From Flammeovirga aprica JL-4 (lineage in GTDB: Bacteria > Bacteroidota > Bacteroidia > Cytophagales > Flammeovirgaceae), in contig NZ_JABANE010000029.1 of assembly GCF_012844305.1 (NCBI RefSeq), positions 1 to 64,000 on the forward strand: DNA of 64,000 nt, given 5' to 3'. This document shows, one piece after another, positions 10,418 through 19,756 of this stretch; the first letter of the stretch is position 1, and the number at the start of each line of letters is the position of its first letter. Under the pieces are notes generated by a model. That model had not been told where the DNA came from, did no database searches, and saw only the letters and a list, made by a program, of their open reading frames with translations. The position numbers were made by a program, and so were the translations under genes.

Positions 10418-11230
10418 ATGCTAAAACTACCAATAATTACGTCGCTTGCAATTGTATTGCTGGCTTTTTGTACTCAAGTTACTGCCCAGGAAGGTCCTGA
10501 GGTCAATTTAGAAGAAACAGGTATCTGGAATGGACTTTATCTAAAAGTTCGATTATCAGAGCGGTTTGGCTATTATGGCGAGCATCATTATAGATCGAGA
10601 AATGCGATTGATGATGTCAATTCATTTATAGGCCGACCGAGACAAGTTTATAACCGTGCAGGTTTAAATGTTTACATCAATGATTACTTTGAGTTTGTAG
10701 TAGGTCCCACTATGGTGGTCAACTTCTCTCCAGACCCAGGTAGTGACCTATATGAAAGTTATACGCTAGAACACCGTATTTGGCACCAATGGCTTTTCAG
10801 AATGCCCACTATGGGTAGGGTGAAAATGTATCATCAATTTCGTTTTGAGCACCGATGGAAAAAGGACAATGATGTAGGAGCGGAGTATGATTATACAAAC
10901 AGGTACCGTTATAAGATGTTCATGTACATCCCGATCAATAAAAGAAAGATCGAGAAAAATACACTCTACTTTTCTCCAAGTATGGAAATCTTTATGCATT
11001 CAGGAGGTTCAATTGGCTTTAATCCTTTTGAAGACTTCAGAACGTACAATGGATTTGGTTATGTCGTGAATAACAATATTACCTTGTTTGCCGGTCATAT
11101 GTGGACTTTAGGGCAGAAATCAAGTGGGTATCAATATAAAACCAGTCATATTTTTAGATTCAATGTATTTATTGGATTAGACACACGTAAGAAAGGAAAT
11201 TCAATACCGAAAATAAACCTTGGCTATTAA
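10418..11230 (+). CDS. DUF2490 family outer-membrane beta-barrel protein
   Basis: A 270-residue protein with a signal peptide ending near TAQEG. The mature chain matches the DUF2490 pattern: an N-terminal EETGIWNGLYLKVRLSERFGY strand pair, the HHYRSR and YNRAGLNVYINDYFEFVVGP segments, and a central LEHRIWHQWLF followed by HQFRFEHRW. These proteins are thought to form small outer-membrane barrels; a biochemical role is not established. The gene is followed at once by the MORN-repeat gene (its stop and the next ATG are separated by one base), so the two are probably translated from one mRNA. Confidence 0.75.
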   Translation: MLKLPIITSLAIVLLAFCTQVTAQEGPEVNLEETGIWNGLYLKVRLSERFGYYGEHHYRSRNAIDDVNSFIGRPRQVYNRAGLNVYINDYFEFVVGPTMVVNFSPDPGSDLYESYTLEHRIWHQWLFRMPTMGRVKMYHQFRFEHRWKKDNDVGAEYDYTNRYRYKMFMYIPINKRKIEKNTLYFSPSMEIFMHSGGSIGFNPFEDFRTYNGFGYVVNNNITLFAGHMWTLGQKSSGYQYKTSHIFRFNVFIGLDTRKKGNSIPKINLGY

Positions 11231-11231
11231 C

Positions 11232-12110
11232 ATGAAAAAAGTACTTATACTCGTCATTTTTACAATACTATGTGGTACCATTTACTACTATAGTACACAT
11301 ATCAGAGATCTATCTCAGAAGATTCAAACTCTAGAGAAAAAAGAAACTGAATTAGAGATTTTATCAATTAAAAGTAAAGCAGATTCATTATTGCTGTTAC
11401 ATCATTATGATACGGCACTGCATTACTATGGCATTATGGACAGTATCAGTAATACTACTGATTATACTGAAAAAGCATGGTCATATATTAATGAACAGAA
11501 ATTACCTTTTGATAAAATCAATCAATTAGAAAAGCGCTATTATCATAAAGAAATTCATATCAAAAACCTGAAGCGAAATCAGGTACACCTTTATGATAGT
11601 ATCAAATTTTATAAGAAAAATAATCAAGTGCTTGCCAAAAGAAAAGGTGACCTTGAAGAAAATATAGAGCATAATCAAAAGGAGATTAAGAACCTCAAAA
11701 AGGAATTAGTCTTAAAGGAAAAAGAAATTAACCGCTTAGAAATTGTAAATCATGACGGTGCAGAAATCAAATACATTGGTGAAGTTTTAGATGGACAAGC
11801 TAATGGTTTTGGTTATGCGGTGTTTGAGAAAAAAGGTTTCTATGAAGGCTACTGGGAAAACAACAGTAGAAACGGACAGGGACAATACACTTGGGAAAAC
11901 GGTGACCGCTATGAAGGGAACTTCAAGAATGGTACAAGAGAAGGTTTCGGCGTTTATTATTTTGTTTCAGGTGAACGCTATGAAGGTTTCTGGAGTGATA
12001 ACCTGAGGGAAGGTTTTGGTGTTATTTTCGATAAAGAGGACAAGAAGATATTTGAGGGGATTTGGAAGAAAGACAAGCCAAAGAATAAGAAAAATAGCAT
12101 GAAGAGTTAA
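11232..12110 (+). CDS. Membrane-anchored coiled-coil protein with C-terminal MORN repeats
   Basis: A 292-residue protein. The ATG at 11232 is preferred over an in-frame TTG at 11220 that would overlap the previous stop codon. Residues 1-22 form a signal anchor (VLILVIFTILCG). Residues about 25-170 are charged and heptad-like, probably a coiled coil. Residues about 180-280 contain four or five MORN repeats, seen as GFYEGYWENNSRNGQGQYTW, YEGNFKNGTREGFGVYYF and YEGFWSDNLREGFGVIF. MORN repeats usually mediate membrane or protein contacts. The partner is likely the DUF2490 barrel encoded immediately upstream, but no function can be named. A terminator follows. Confidence 0.75.
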   Translation: MKKVLILVIFTILCGTIYYYSTHIRDLSQKIQTLEKKETELEILSIKSKADSLLLLHHYDTALHYYGIMDSISNTTDYTEKAWSYINEQKLPFDKINQLEKRYYHKEIHIKNLKRNQVHLYDSIKFYKKNNQVLAKRKGDLEENIEHNQKEIKNLKKELVLKEKEINRLEIVNHDGAEIKYIGEVLDGQANGFGYAVFEKKGFYEGYWENNSRNGQGQYTWENGDRYEGNFKNGTREGFGVYYFVSGERYEGFWSDNLREGFGVIFDKEDKKIFEGIWKKDKPKNKKNSMKS

Positions 12111-12124
12111 AGTGAAAGTTTAAA

Positions 12125-12158
12125 AGAGGTAGTGAAACATTACCTCTTTTTTTATTTT
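12125..12158 (+). terminator. Rho-independent terminator
   Basis: agaggta and tacctct form a stem with a nine-base loop, followed by a long T run, just after the MORN-repeat gene. Confidence 0.8.
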
Positions 12159-12313
12159 TATGGCTTGAAAGATATGCACAAAAGAATGATATTTAAATTG
12201 AAATAAACCTAGTTACTACAGCTCTATATTTGACAGGTAGATGATTTGTACATAAGAACCTTATGGAAGTGTACTAAATTTTTTAAAGTACTAAGTCAAA
12301 AATAAATCATAGT

Positions 12314-12321
12314 TAATTTTG
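12314..12321 (+). promoter_or_regulatory. Possible -7 promoter element
   Basis: TAATTTTG matches TAnnTTTG and lies 37 bases before the ATG at 12359. The -33 region is only T-rich, so confidence is low. Confidence 0.35.
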
Positions 12322-12358
12322 AATTTGTACTTAATTTGAAAAAGTATTGAAAAGAAAG

Positions 12359-14335
12359 ATGAAGATTACTTTAAAATTATTATTGACGACCTTGATAATA
12401 GGTTGCTTTCAATTGGCTTTTGCTCAAAAAAAAACACCACAGACTGTAGAAGAACTCTGGAAAAAATATAATCCAAAGTCAGAGAAACTGAATGTTGAAG
12501 TGTTGAAAAAGTGGGAAAAGGATAATGGAAACTTTGAATACATTAGATATGACCTTGGAAAGTTAACAGGCACAAACAAGTCTGCTTCTCCAAAAATTAG
12601 TGCATACTATGGTTATCCAAAAGGAGCTAAAGATGCACCTGCCATTCTTCACCTTCATGGTGGTGGACAAAGAGCAGAATTGTCAAGAGTAGAATTTTGG
12701 GTGAAATTAGGTTTTGCTTGTATCAGTATCAACTGGGGAGAGAAAGAAGTGGAAAGTGGTTTGCTAAATACAGACTGGGATGGTCTGGCAGCAGGCTTTA
12801 TCGGAAACTCAGAACAGCTTGGACATTGGAATGATGTAACCCCTGGACCTAACACTTTGTACAGTGAACCTCACGCTCTAAACAGTAGTTGGAATTTAGT
12901 GGCTATGTCAGGCCGTCGTGCATTGACTTTTTTAGAGAAAAGGCCTGAAGTAGATGCGAAGAAATTAGGTGTAGAAGGGCACTCTATGGGAGGTAAATTG
13001 ACGGTTCAAGTTTCAATAGATCCGCGTGTAAAAGCAGCCGCACCTTCAGTAGGTGGTTCAGGTTATTTGTATGAAGATTTATGGGGACTGCCGGGAAGTA
13101 AAAGAGGAATGCGTGAAGACCAAGAGTATTATAAGCAGGTAGTAGATTGTCAGTCATATTGGCCACATATCAAAGCACCTATCTTATTCTTAGGATCAAC
13201 GGATGATTTCAATTCTCCTACAGAGTTAGTGATTAAAGGAATGCAACAGTTGCCTGTTAAAACAGAAAGGATCTTAGTTTTAGCACCACATTTAAACCAC
13301 CGTTTTACAGATAATACTGATGCTTCTCGTTTTGTGTGGATGTACTCTCATTTAGAAGGTAAATTAAAATTCCCTAAAAAGACACCTTCAACATTACAGC
13401 TAAAAACAAAAAATAGTATTCCTGTTTTTTCATTGAAACCGGATCAATCCTCTGGTCTGCCTGTCAAAAAAGTGGAAATCTATTATGGTTATGGAAGAGA
13501 CCCAAGGGTACGTTTCTTTAGAAGTGCAGAAGTAAAACAAAATGGAAATTCTTATGAAGCGGAATGCCCTGTTTTTGATATAGATGAGCCTTTATTTGCT
13601 TTTGCTAATATCACCTATGATATAGGATTTGAAATTCCTGCAAGGCCAGGGAGAAATGCCACAAACTTTATCACCGTGAGTTCGGAATACCAAGAGGCTT
13701 ATCCTGAAATGCTGAAATCTGCTAAAGTGAAAGCGACAGAACATAGACAGAAAAAGGTGGACGACTTCAAAAACGGAATGCAGGATTGGTACACACTGTT
13801 CCCTGAAAATCGTCAACATTGGTTTTATAGCACTCGCAAAGTTATTGACCCCTCATTTATGGGGCCTGAGGGAGGAAAATTGAAAATTCAAGTGGAGACG
13901 AATGAAGCAGGGAATAAAATTGCCGTTGAGATCATCACAAATCAATGGTTATCCTATTTAGGTAGGAGAACAGAAGAGTATACTGCGTTGGTAGATCTGC
14001 CTAATAATGGTTTGAATACAATTGAATTATCACCTTCAGATTTTCAAACGAAAGGAGGAAAGCCTCTGAAAGATTGGGATGAGTTAACTGAATTATCGTT
14101 TCAAGCTGGGTGGAAAGCCAAAGGAAAGCAGAAAGCAGATGAAAAATGGAAAGGGGATTCTCCTGCATTGAAATTAATCCAATGGGAAGGAGGAGATTAT
14201 TCTAAATGGCGCCGCTTCTATCCTCATGAAAAAAGAAATAATCAATCGATCCAAAAAGTGATCAACTTTGAAAATGAGTTTCAAGATGCTATTGAGGAAT
14301 CTGTGAAGCTGGAAAAACAAGACGAAGAACAGTAA
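12359..14335 (+). CDS. Secreted alpha/beta hydrolase, probable carbohydrate esterase
   Basis: A 658-residue exported protein starting at the ATG at 12359 (an in-frame TTG lies four codons earlier). The signal peptide ends FAQ. The hydrolase fold covers about 80-330: oxyanion segment HLHGGG, nucleophile elbow GHSMGG with S209, acid candidates D282/D283 in GSTDD, and H311 or H314 in APHLNH. The C-terminal half (about 350-640) looks like an appended beta-rich domain. Large secreted hydrolases of this dienelactone-hydrolase/acetylxylan-esterase type often accompany sulfatases in marine loci. Removal of acetyl or another ester from the polysaccharide is the likely job, but the substrate is not known. 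A sulfatase gene follows 69 bases later (45 to the alternative upstream start) on the same strand, suggesting an operon. Confidence 0.7.
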   Translation: MKITLKLLLTTLIIGCFQLAFAQKKTPQTVEELWKKYNPKSEKLNVEVLKKWEKDNGNFEYIRYDLGKLTGTNKSASPKISAYYGYPKGAKDAPAILHLHGGGQRAELSRVEFWVKLGFACISINWGEKEVESGLLNTDWDGLAAGFIGNSEQLGHWNDVTPGPNTLYSEPHALNSSWNLVAMSGRRALTFLEKRPEVDAKKLGVEGHSMGGKLTVQVSIDPRVKAAAPSVGGSGYLYEDLWGLPGSKRGMREDQEYYKQVVDCQSYWPHIKAPILFLGSTDDFNSPTELVIKGMQQLPVKTERILVLAPHLNHRFTDNTDASRFVWMYSHLEGKLKFPKKTPSTLQLKTKNSIPVFSLKPDQSSGLPVKKVEIYYGYGRDPRVRFFRSAEVKQNGNSYEAECPVFDIDEPLFAFANITYDIGFEIPARPGRNATNFITVSSEYQEAYPEMLKSAKVKATEHRQKKVDDFKNGMQDWYTLFPENRQHWFYSTRKVIDPSFMGPEGGKLKIQVETNEAGNKIAVEIITNQWLSYLGRRTEEYTALVDLPNNGLNTIELSPSDFQTKGGKPLKDWDELTELSFQAGWKAKGKQKADEKWKGDSPALKLIQWEGGDYSKWRRFYPHEKRNNQSIQKVINFENEFQDAIEESVKLEKQDEEQ

Positions 14336-14404
14336 AAGAGGAGTTTAATTCTTCATTATACCTAAAAAAATCTATCATCAATGATGAATCATACTCCAAC
14401 AATT

Positions 14405-15979
14405 ATGAAAAAACATCATCTAATACTTTGCCTCTTTTCACTTCTTTGTATTTCATGTGCTCAAGAAACGACACAAACAAGTGCTGATGTAAAAGAGGAA
14501 AAGCCGAACATTATATTAATCTATGCTGATGACCTTGGTGCAGGGATTTTAGGTTATAATGGTCAAACTAAAATTAAAACACCTAACATTGATCAATTAG
14601 CGAAAAGTGGAAAGGTATTTACAAATGCCTATGGTAGTAATGTTTGTTCGCCAGCAAGAGCATCCATTTTGACAGGATTAAACAACGCCCATGCGCCAGT
14701 ACATACACCAGGTGGTTTACAATGTCAATTAGTAGCCGGATTGATTGATCAAGCAACTTTTGATAAAAAGATTTATAGAAAACAGAATGAAGGCCATTAT
14801 TACATCGGACAGATGGCCCAAAAAGCAGGGTATACGACCTCATATTTTGGGAAATTAGGCTTTGGTTATTCTGATACCAGCGAAATGATTGATAGCTATG
14901 GTTTCGATTATCATTGTGGTCTGTTAGATGCAGTGATGTGCTGGAGTTTTTATCCTCCTCATTATTTTGAAAATGGAAAGAGAATCCTTCTGCCCAACAA
15001 TCCAAAAGTGACAAAGAGATCACCGACTTGTTTATTGGTAGGGGAAGACAGTATGACTTATTCAGAAGATATTTGGCTGGAAAAAGCATTGACGTATATT
15101 GATGATAAAAAGGAAGAGCCTTTCTTTATGATTTATGCGACGCAGTTGCCACACGGTCCGGCTTCTATTGCTCCTAAAGATTATGTTTATAAAGATCAGG
15201 AAGGATGGACAAAACAAGAAAAAGTATATGCTTCTATGATTCATAAATTGGATCAATCTGTGGGAAGTCTAGTAAAGAAATTGGATGAATTAGGGCTTTC
15301 TGAAAATACGCTAATTGTTTTCACGAGTGATAATGGACACGAAATTCAATCGTATACTACAGTAAATCCTAAAACAATAGATCCTAATTTGGTTTATGAT
15401 TATAAAACAAAGACTTTCAATCAGCCCATTGTAAAGCCAAAATCAAAACCAGAATTCTGGGATGGTCATCATGCAGGGGAAGATATTTTTAATGGCACAA
15501 GAGGAGAAAGAGGGATGAAGAGGTATAGTTTTCAAGGAGGAATTCACCTTCCGTATATTGCAAAATGGCCGAAAAAAATAAAAGCCTCTACACTCAGTGA
15601 TGTTGTGATAACAGATTATGATTTTATGCCAACGATCGCAGCATTGATCAATGGTGAAATCAAACAAACGGACGGAATTTCCTATTTACCCTCTTTATTG
15701 GATGAGGGGGAACAACAAAGGCATGATTATATTTTCTTCAAGAATACTACAGGTGCTGCAAGGGATGTGTTAATTCAAGATGCATGGAAATTGGTCAATG
15801 AAATGGATCTTGAAGCTAGTGATTATGCAACACAGAAAAGGGTGTATAAATGGGGGCTTTATGATTTGTCAAATGATCCTTATGAGAAGAACAATTTGGC
15901 TTCAGAATTTCCTGCTAAAGTGAAGGAAATGAAAAAGTTAGTTACGGAAGCCAATCAGCCGATTCAATTGGCTCAATAA
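14405..15979 (+). CDS. Lipoprotein sulfatase, S1 family (CSPAR motif)
   Basis: A 524-residue formylglycine-dependent sulfatase. The ATG at 14405 gives a lipoprotein signal (LLCISC then AQE); the upstream ATG at 14381 adds eight residues without improving it. Metal-binding aspartates lie in ILIYADDLGAG. The maturation motif is CSPAR, with C81 as the residue converted to formylglycine, followed by ASILTG. Further family landmarks are GKLGFGYSDTS, TSDNGHE and DLSNDPYEKNNLA. It should hydrolyse sulfate esters of a marine glycan, probably in the periplasm or on an outer-membrane leaflet. The S1 subfamily and substrate position are not assigned. It probably shares a transcript with the upstream hydrolase. 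Confidence 0.88.
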   Translation: MKKHHLILCLFSLLCISCAQETTQTSADVKEEKPNIILIYADDLGAGILGYNGQTKIKTPNIDQLAKSGKVFTNAYGSNVCSPARASILTGLNNAHAPVHTPGGLQCQLVAGLIDQATFDKKIYRKQNEGHYYIGQMAQKAGYTTSYFGKLGFGYSDTSEMIDSYGFDYHCGLLDAVMCWSFYPPHYFENGKRILLPNNPKVTKRSPTCLLVGEDSMTYSEDIWLEKALTYIDDKKEEPFFMIYATQLPHGPASIAPKDYVYKDQEGWTKQEKVYASMIHKLDQSVGSLVKKLDELGLSENTLIVFTSDNGHEIQSYTTVNPKTIDPNLVYDYKTKTFNQPIVKPKSKPEFWDGHHAGEDIFNGTRGERGMKRYSFQGGIHLPYIAKWPKKIKASTLSDVVITDYDFMPTIAALINGEIKQTDGISYLPSLLDEGEQQRHDYIFFKNTTGAARDVLIQDAWKLVNEMDLEASDYATQKRVYKWGLYDLSNDPYEKNNLASEFPAKVKEMKKLVTEANQPIQLAQ

Positions 15980-16020
15980 GTAGAACCATTGTTGATGTAA
16001 TAGGATGAAAGAAAACAGAT

Positions 16021-16218
16021 GTTTCGTAGACCCATAATTGAAATTATGGTCTTTTGTGAAGACAACTCATTTATCAACTTTTGATGATAATATTTGACAT
16101 GTCCGTATTTAAGTAGATGTGAAAACTGTAAATCTTTGGGACATATTAGATTTATACTAAAAGTTGAAAATGAGGTAGCTTCCCATAAGCCCATGACTTC
16201 TAGTCATGGTGCGCGGTA
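16021..16218. mobile_element. Small palindromic element bounded by REP/IS200-end-like hairpins
   Basis: Two 20-base hairpins lie at the ends (cccataattgaaattatgg at 16031-16049 and cccatgacttctagtcatgg at 16190-16209). Between them a longer imperfect inverted repeat pairs tcatttatcaacttttgat with the region ending aaaagttgaaaatgag. It encodes no protein. The end sequences tttcgtaga and tgcgcgg recur, joined around a single hairpin, at 43074-43108. It looks like a non-autonomous element or remnant; no transposase is nearby. Confidence 0.5.
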
Positions 16219-16261
16219 TTATAACCTATTTCATTTGTCCTACTACTTATTTATCAAATAA

Positions 16262-16312
16262 TAAAGTCTATCACACGTTTTTCAAACAAGAGTGGGTGAT
16301 AGACTTTACTTT
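16262..16312. terminator. Bidirectional terminator between convergent operons
   Basis: aaagtctatcac pairs with gtgatagacttt, with A-rich and T-rich flanks on both sides. It lies between the plus-strand sulfatase (ends 15979) and the minus-strand sulfatase (ends 16348). Confidence 0.75.
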
Positions 16313-16347
16313 ATTAGTAAGTATACTTTTTTAGAGAGAAAGGAATG

Positions 16348-17859
16348 TTAGAGGTTTCCATTATTACTTTCATCGATATTAGAGAAAAAAGCATTATAAT
16401 TTTCTGTTACATCTAAAGGGTCATGAAGTTCTTTTTGGAGTTCCTTGAATTTCATAAATAGCTTATCAGCTACTTTTTTGTATTTTTTCTGATAAGCCAA
16501 ATCATTCATTTCATTAGGATCTTTCTTCAAGTCATACAATCTCACTTTATTGATAATGGGATAGATCATTAATTTATAACGGTCCGTTCTTATCATGCGT
16601 TGAGCATTCAAATAGGCACTGTAAATTGCTTCGTGTCCCTTCTTCTTTCCTGATAGGATAGGCATTAAAGATTGAAAATCAACCTCTGCATCACTACCCG
16701 CTATATCCAAAGCAGTGGCCATAACATCTTGCAAGTAAACTTTCTCATTGATCGTTTTTCCTTTTTTAATCCCTGGACCAGCTATAAACAGAGGAACACG
16801 AACACTAGCATCATACAAATTTTGCTTGCCTACAAACCCATGATCGCCCATAGCCAAACCATGGTCAGCTGTGAAAATAATATAAGTATTTTCTTTCTTA
16901 CCACTTGCTTCAATAGCGTCAAGCACTTTTCCAATTTGCTCATCCATATGAGTGATGATGGCATAATATTCTTGTCGATTGACCTTTACAGCATACTCCG
17001 TTCGAGGAAATGGCGCCAACCGTTCATCTCTTAATTCTCTTCCAGAAGCAATACCTTCATTATAAGGATATTCTGGTATATAAGAGGCAGGTAAGCTGAT
17101 GTTTTCAGTCGGGTACATATCTACAAACTTCTTAGGAGATTGTCGAGGATCATGAGGAGCATTAAACCCTAAATAGATAAAAAAAGGATCTTCTTTTTGA
17201 GAGGCCAAATCAATGAAGTTTACGGCATTTTCACCTACCACTTCACTCCAGTGTTTTCCTCCTTTCCAATAGCCACCAAACTTCTCATCATAAGGTGTCC
17301 ATTCATCTTCATGACCTTCCAAAAATTTACGAGCATACCTTTGTCTTGACTGCTTTGGCATTCCGCCTTTCACAAATCTAGTAACGTCAAAAACACTATC
17401 AGCATCCATTTCAACATGCCACTTTCCTGTGAGATAGGTAGTATAACCGGCTTCTTTCATATAAGAACTCCAATACCCTTTAGCTTCAGCGTGTTCAATA
17501 TCAAAAGCTTTCATGTCTTTATGCATGTATTTTTCTTCCGGTTGAGGAAGCTTTTTTTGATAAGAAGCTGCAGTCCATAAAGATTTACCCGTATTCAACA
17601 TCGTTCGGCTAGAAACACAAACGGCAGGGCTCCAAGAACCCATATTATAGGTATGCCAAAATGCTGTGCCTTGGTTTCTTAAGCGGTCCAGGTTTGGTGT
17701 TTTAATTTCATTATTGTTGAAAGAACCAATACTCTCAAAAGTCTGATCATCCGCAAAAATAAATACGATATTCGGTTTGCTGTCCGTTTGTTGTGCCAAA
17801 AGATTGAAAGAGTAAAGAAGGCACATCACACACGTTAATGCAATTTTGTAATAATTCAT
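16348..17859 (-). CDS. Secreted sulfatase, S1 family, with unusual CVSSR motif
   Basis: A 503-residue sulfatase with a signal peptide ending LLAQQ. Metal ligands are in FIFADDQ (D37, D38). The modification site is CVSSRTMLNTG with C81. The usual consensus is C-x-P/A-x-R, and here the third position is serine. Other landmarks are TGKWHVEMD, GFNAPHDPRQ, FTADHGLAMGDHG and KKDPNEMNDLA, so the fold is intact. It is most like enzymes labelled choline-sulfatase or iduronate-2-sulfatase-like in marine bacteria, but the true substrate is probably a polysaccharide sulfate. It is the last gene of a minus-strand group with another sulfatase and a T9SS protein upstream, separated by a 220-base gap full of hairpins. 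Confidence 0.82.
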   Translation of the reverse strand: MNYYKIALTCVMCLLYSFNLLAQQTDSKPNIVFIFADDQTFESIGSFNNNEIKTPNLDRLRNQGTAFWHTYNMGSWSPAVCVSSRTMLNTGKSLWTAASYQKKLPQPEEKYMHKDMKAFDIEHAEAKGYWSSYMKEAGYTTYLTGKWHVEMDADSVFDVTRFVKGGMPKQSRQRYARKFLEGHEDEWTPYDEKFGGYWKGGKHWSEVVGENAVNFIDLASQKEDPFFIYLGFNAPHDPRQSPKKFVDMYPTENISLPASYIPEYPYNEGIASGRELRDERLAPFPRTEYAVKVNRQEYYAIITHMDEQIGKVLDAIEASGKKENTYIIFTADHGLAMGDHGFVGKQNLYDASVRVPLFIAGPGIKKGKTINEKVYLQDVMATALDIAGSDAEVDFQSLMPILSGKKKGHEAIYSAYLNAQRMIRTDRYKLMIYPIINKVRLYDLKKDPNEMNDLAYQKKYKKVADKLFMKFKELQKELHDPLDVTENYNAFFSNIDESNNGNL

Positions 17860-17908
17860 TTGATGTATAATTTGTTTGTGTAAGTAATAGGAGAACTAAG
17901 CAAAAACG

Positions 17909-18054
17909 TTTCGTGCACCATAGTTAAAACTATGGGCATGTGATACCAAAACCTCATCAAGACTGAAGTCTTGAAGGTTGATGACGTAGACAACACTTTA
18001 GTGTTGGTGGAGTCAATATCACTTGCCCATGACTTCAGTCGTGGTGCACGCTAT
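17909..18054. repeat. Cluster of four hairpins, inverted pair of REP-like sequences
   Basis: Outer units gtgcaccatag...ctatgggca (17912-17938) and tgcccatgacttcagtcgtg followed by gtgcac (18024-18049) are inverted copies of the same motif. Between them sit two perfect small hairpins, tcaagactgaagtcttga (17957-17974) and caacactttagtgttg (17991-18006). The whole block could fold into a cruciform or a branched RNA. It separates two sulfatase genes and may cap the 3' end of the upstream mRNA. Confidence 0.6.
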
Positions 18055-18079
18055 TTAGTTCTACTCCTAGTTTCAGTTT

Positions 18080-19717
18080 TTACCAAAACTCATTCCCCTT
18101 ATCCACTTTAATATTTTGATGCTGTTGGATAAATTGCTCAGCGAGTTCAGGAGAATCTTTGTATTTCAGTTTCAGTTGATCTAATTGTTCCTTTAATTCA
18201 TTCACTACATCTGTATATTTCTCATCATGATAAATATTGTTCATTTCACAAGGATCGTTGAGTCTGTCGTATAATTCCCATTCATCCACATCATAATAGA
18301 AATGAGCAAGCTTATACTCTTTAGTGGCGATGCCGTAATGCCTTTTCACCATATGTACACTTGGGTATTCATAGTAGTGATAATACACAGCCTCTCTATT
18401 CCATTTTTCTTTTTCAGCCATTAAAAGTGGCATTAAGCTTTCACCTTGCATGTCTTGAGGAGCCTTGATCTCTGCTGCTTCCAAGAAAGTTTGTGCAAAA
18501 TCTAAATTTTGAACCATCTCATTTTCAGTAGTTCCAGCTTTTACTTTGTCAGGCCAACGTACTATAAGAGGAGTTTTGAAAGACTCATCATACATAAATC
18601 GTTTATCAAACCAGCCATGCTCTCCAAGGTAAAATCCCTGATCAGAAGTATAAACCACAATTGTATTTTCAGCCAAACCACTTTCATCTAAGTAATCTAA
18701 CACTCTACCTACGTTATCATCTACAGAAGAAATACAAGCCAGATAATCTTGCATATACCTTTGGTATTTCCATCTCATTTTGTCCTCATCATTCATTGTC
18801 GGCCACTCTTTCTCAAAAACCTCATTGATGGAATCAAGCACTACATTATACAGCTTCTTTTGTTCCTCAGTCGCTCTATTATAAGGCCCATAAAAACCAT
18901 TTTGAAATTCTTCCACAACGGGCGTCACCTTACTCCCCATTTTTTCTAACAGCTCTGGACGAATTTTACTATCATGACTGTACATCATATGCGTCAACAA
19001 ATTCATTTCCGCTGTTTTCGCCGCTGTACCTCTGTTCTGATAAGTATCAAATAAAGATTTAGGCTCAGGAAACTGCTTTTTCGTGTATTCCTCAAACTTC
19101 TCAGGACTAGGCCACCAAGGTCTGTGCGGCGCCTTGTGCAAGTACATCATCATAAAAGGTTTGCTTTCATCACGTTTGTTTTTCAACCAGTTTAAAGTGA
19201 GATCCGTAATGATGTCTGTTACATAACCAACAATAGTTGTATCACCCCTTGGAGTGTGAAAATCGGGGTTTAAATAATATCCTTGGTCAGGCAGAATCAT
19301 AAATTCATCCACCCCTTTTGGATTGTTGCCAAAATGAAGTTTTCCAAACATAGCCGTCTGATAGCCATTTTGTTGGAAGATCTGAGGGAAAGTGATTTGT
19401 GTAGTATCAAAAGGCATCAAGTTATCAATTTTACCATTGATATGAGAATGCTTACCCGTTAAAATTGTAGCTCTTGATGGAGCACAGATAGAGTTAGTCA
19501 CACAAGCATTTGTAAATATCATTCCTTCATCAGCCAACCGGTCAATATGAGGGGTGTGATTCAATTTTCCTCCATACGCACTGATGGCTTGGTAAGCGTG
19601 ATCATCAGACATGATGAAGAGAATATTTGGTCGTTTTGCGGTTTCAGTGGCTTTTTCGCAGGAAGTGAATGCCATTATCGCTGTCATGATCAACAGTGAT
19701 ATTTTTTTTGTATTCAT
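18080..19717 (-). CDS. Lipoprotein sulfatase, S1 family (CAPSR motif)
   Basis: A 545-residue sulfatase with a lipoprotein signal (MAFTSC then EKA). It has metal aspartates in FIMSDDHAYQ, formylglycine site CAPSR with C78, then ATILTGKHSHING, and GKLHFG, MYLHKAPHRPWWP and YTSDQGFYLGEHGWFDKR. These motifs resemble the S1_11-type sulfatases (N-acetylglucosamine-6-sulfatase-like), but the subfamily is an inference. It lies 39 bases after the T9SS repeat protein on the same strand, so the two are probably co-transcribed. Confidence 0.85.
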   Translation of the reverse strand: MNTKKISLLIMTAIMAFTSCEKATETAKRPNILFIMSDDHAYQAISAYGGKLNHTPHIDRLADEGMIFTNACVTNSICAPSRATILTGKHSHINGKIDNLMPFDTTQITFPQIFQQNGYQTAMFGKLHFGNNPKGVDEFMILPDQGYYLNPDFHTPRGDTTIVGYVTDIITDLTLNWLKNKRDESKPFMMMYLHKAPHRPWWPSPEKFEEYTKKQFPEPKSLFDTYQNRGTAAKTAEMNLLTHMMYSHDSKIRPELLEKMGSKVTPVVEEFQNGFYGPYNRATEEQKKLYNVVLDSINEVFEKEWPTMNDEDKMRWKYQRYMQDYLACISSVDDNVGRVLDYLDESGLAENTIVVYTSDQGFYLGEHGWFDKRFMYDESFKTPLIVRWPDKVKAGTTENEMVQNLDFAQTFLEAAEIKAPQDMQGESLMPLLMAEKEKWNREAVYYHYYEYPSVHMVKRHYGIATKEYKLAHFYYDVDEWELYDRLNDPCEMNNIYHDEKYTDVVNELKEQLDQLKLKYKDSPELAEQFIQQHQNIKVDKGNEFW

Positions 19718-19756
19718 AATTTCTAGTTTTAATTTTCTTGAAATGAGGGTGAACTA

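Noticed and set aside
15973..16194. A 73-codon minus-strand frame after the first sulfatase
   Set aside because: It overlaps the palindromic element at 16021-16218 and owes its length to that repeat.
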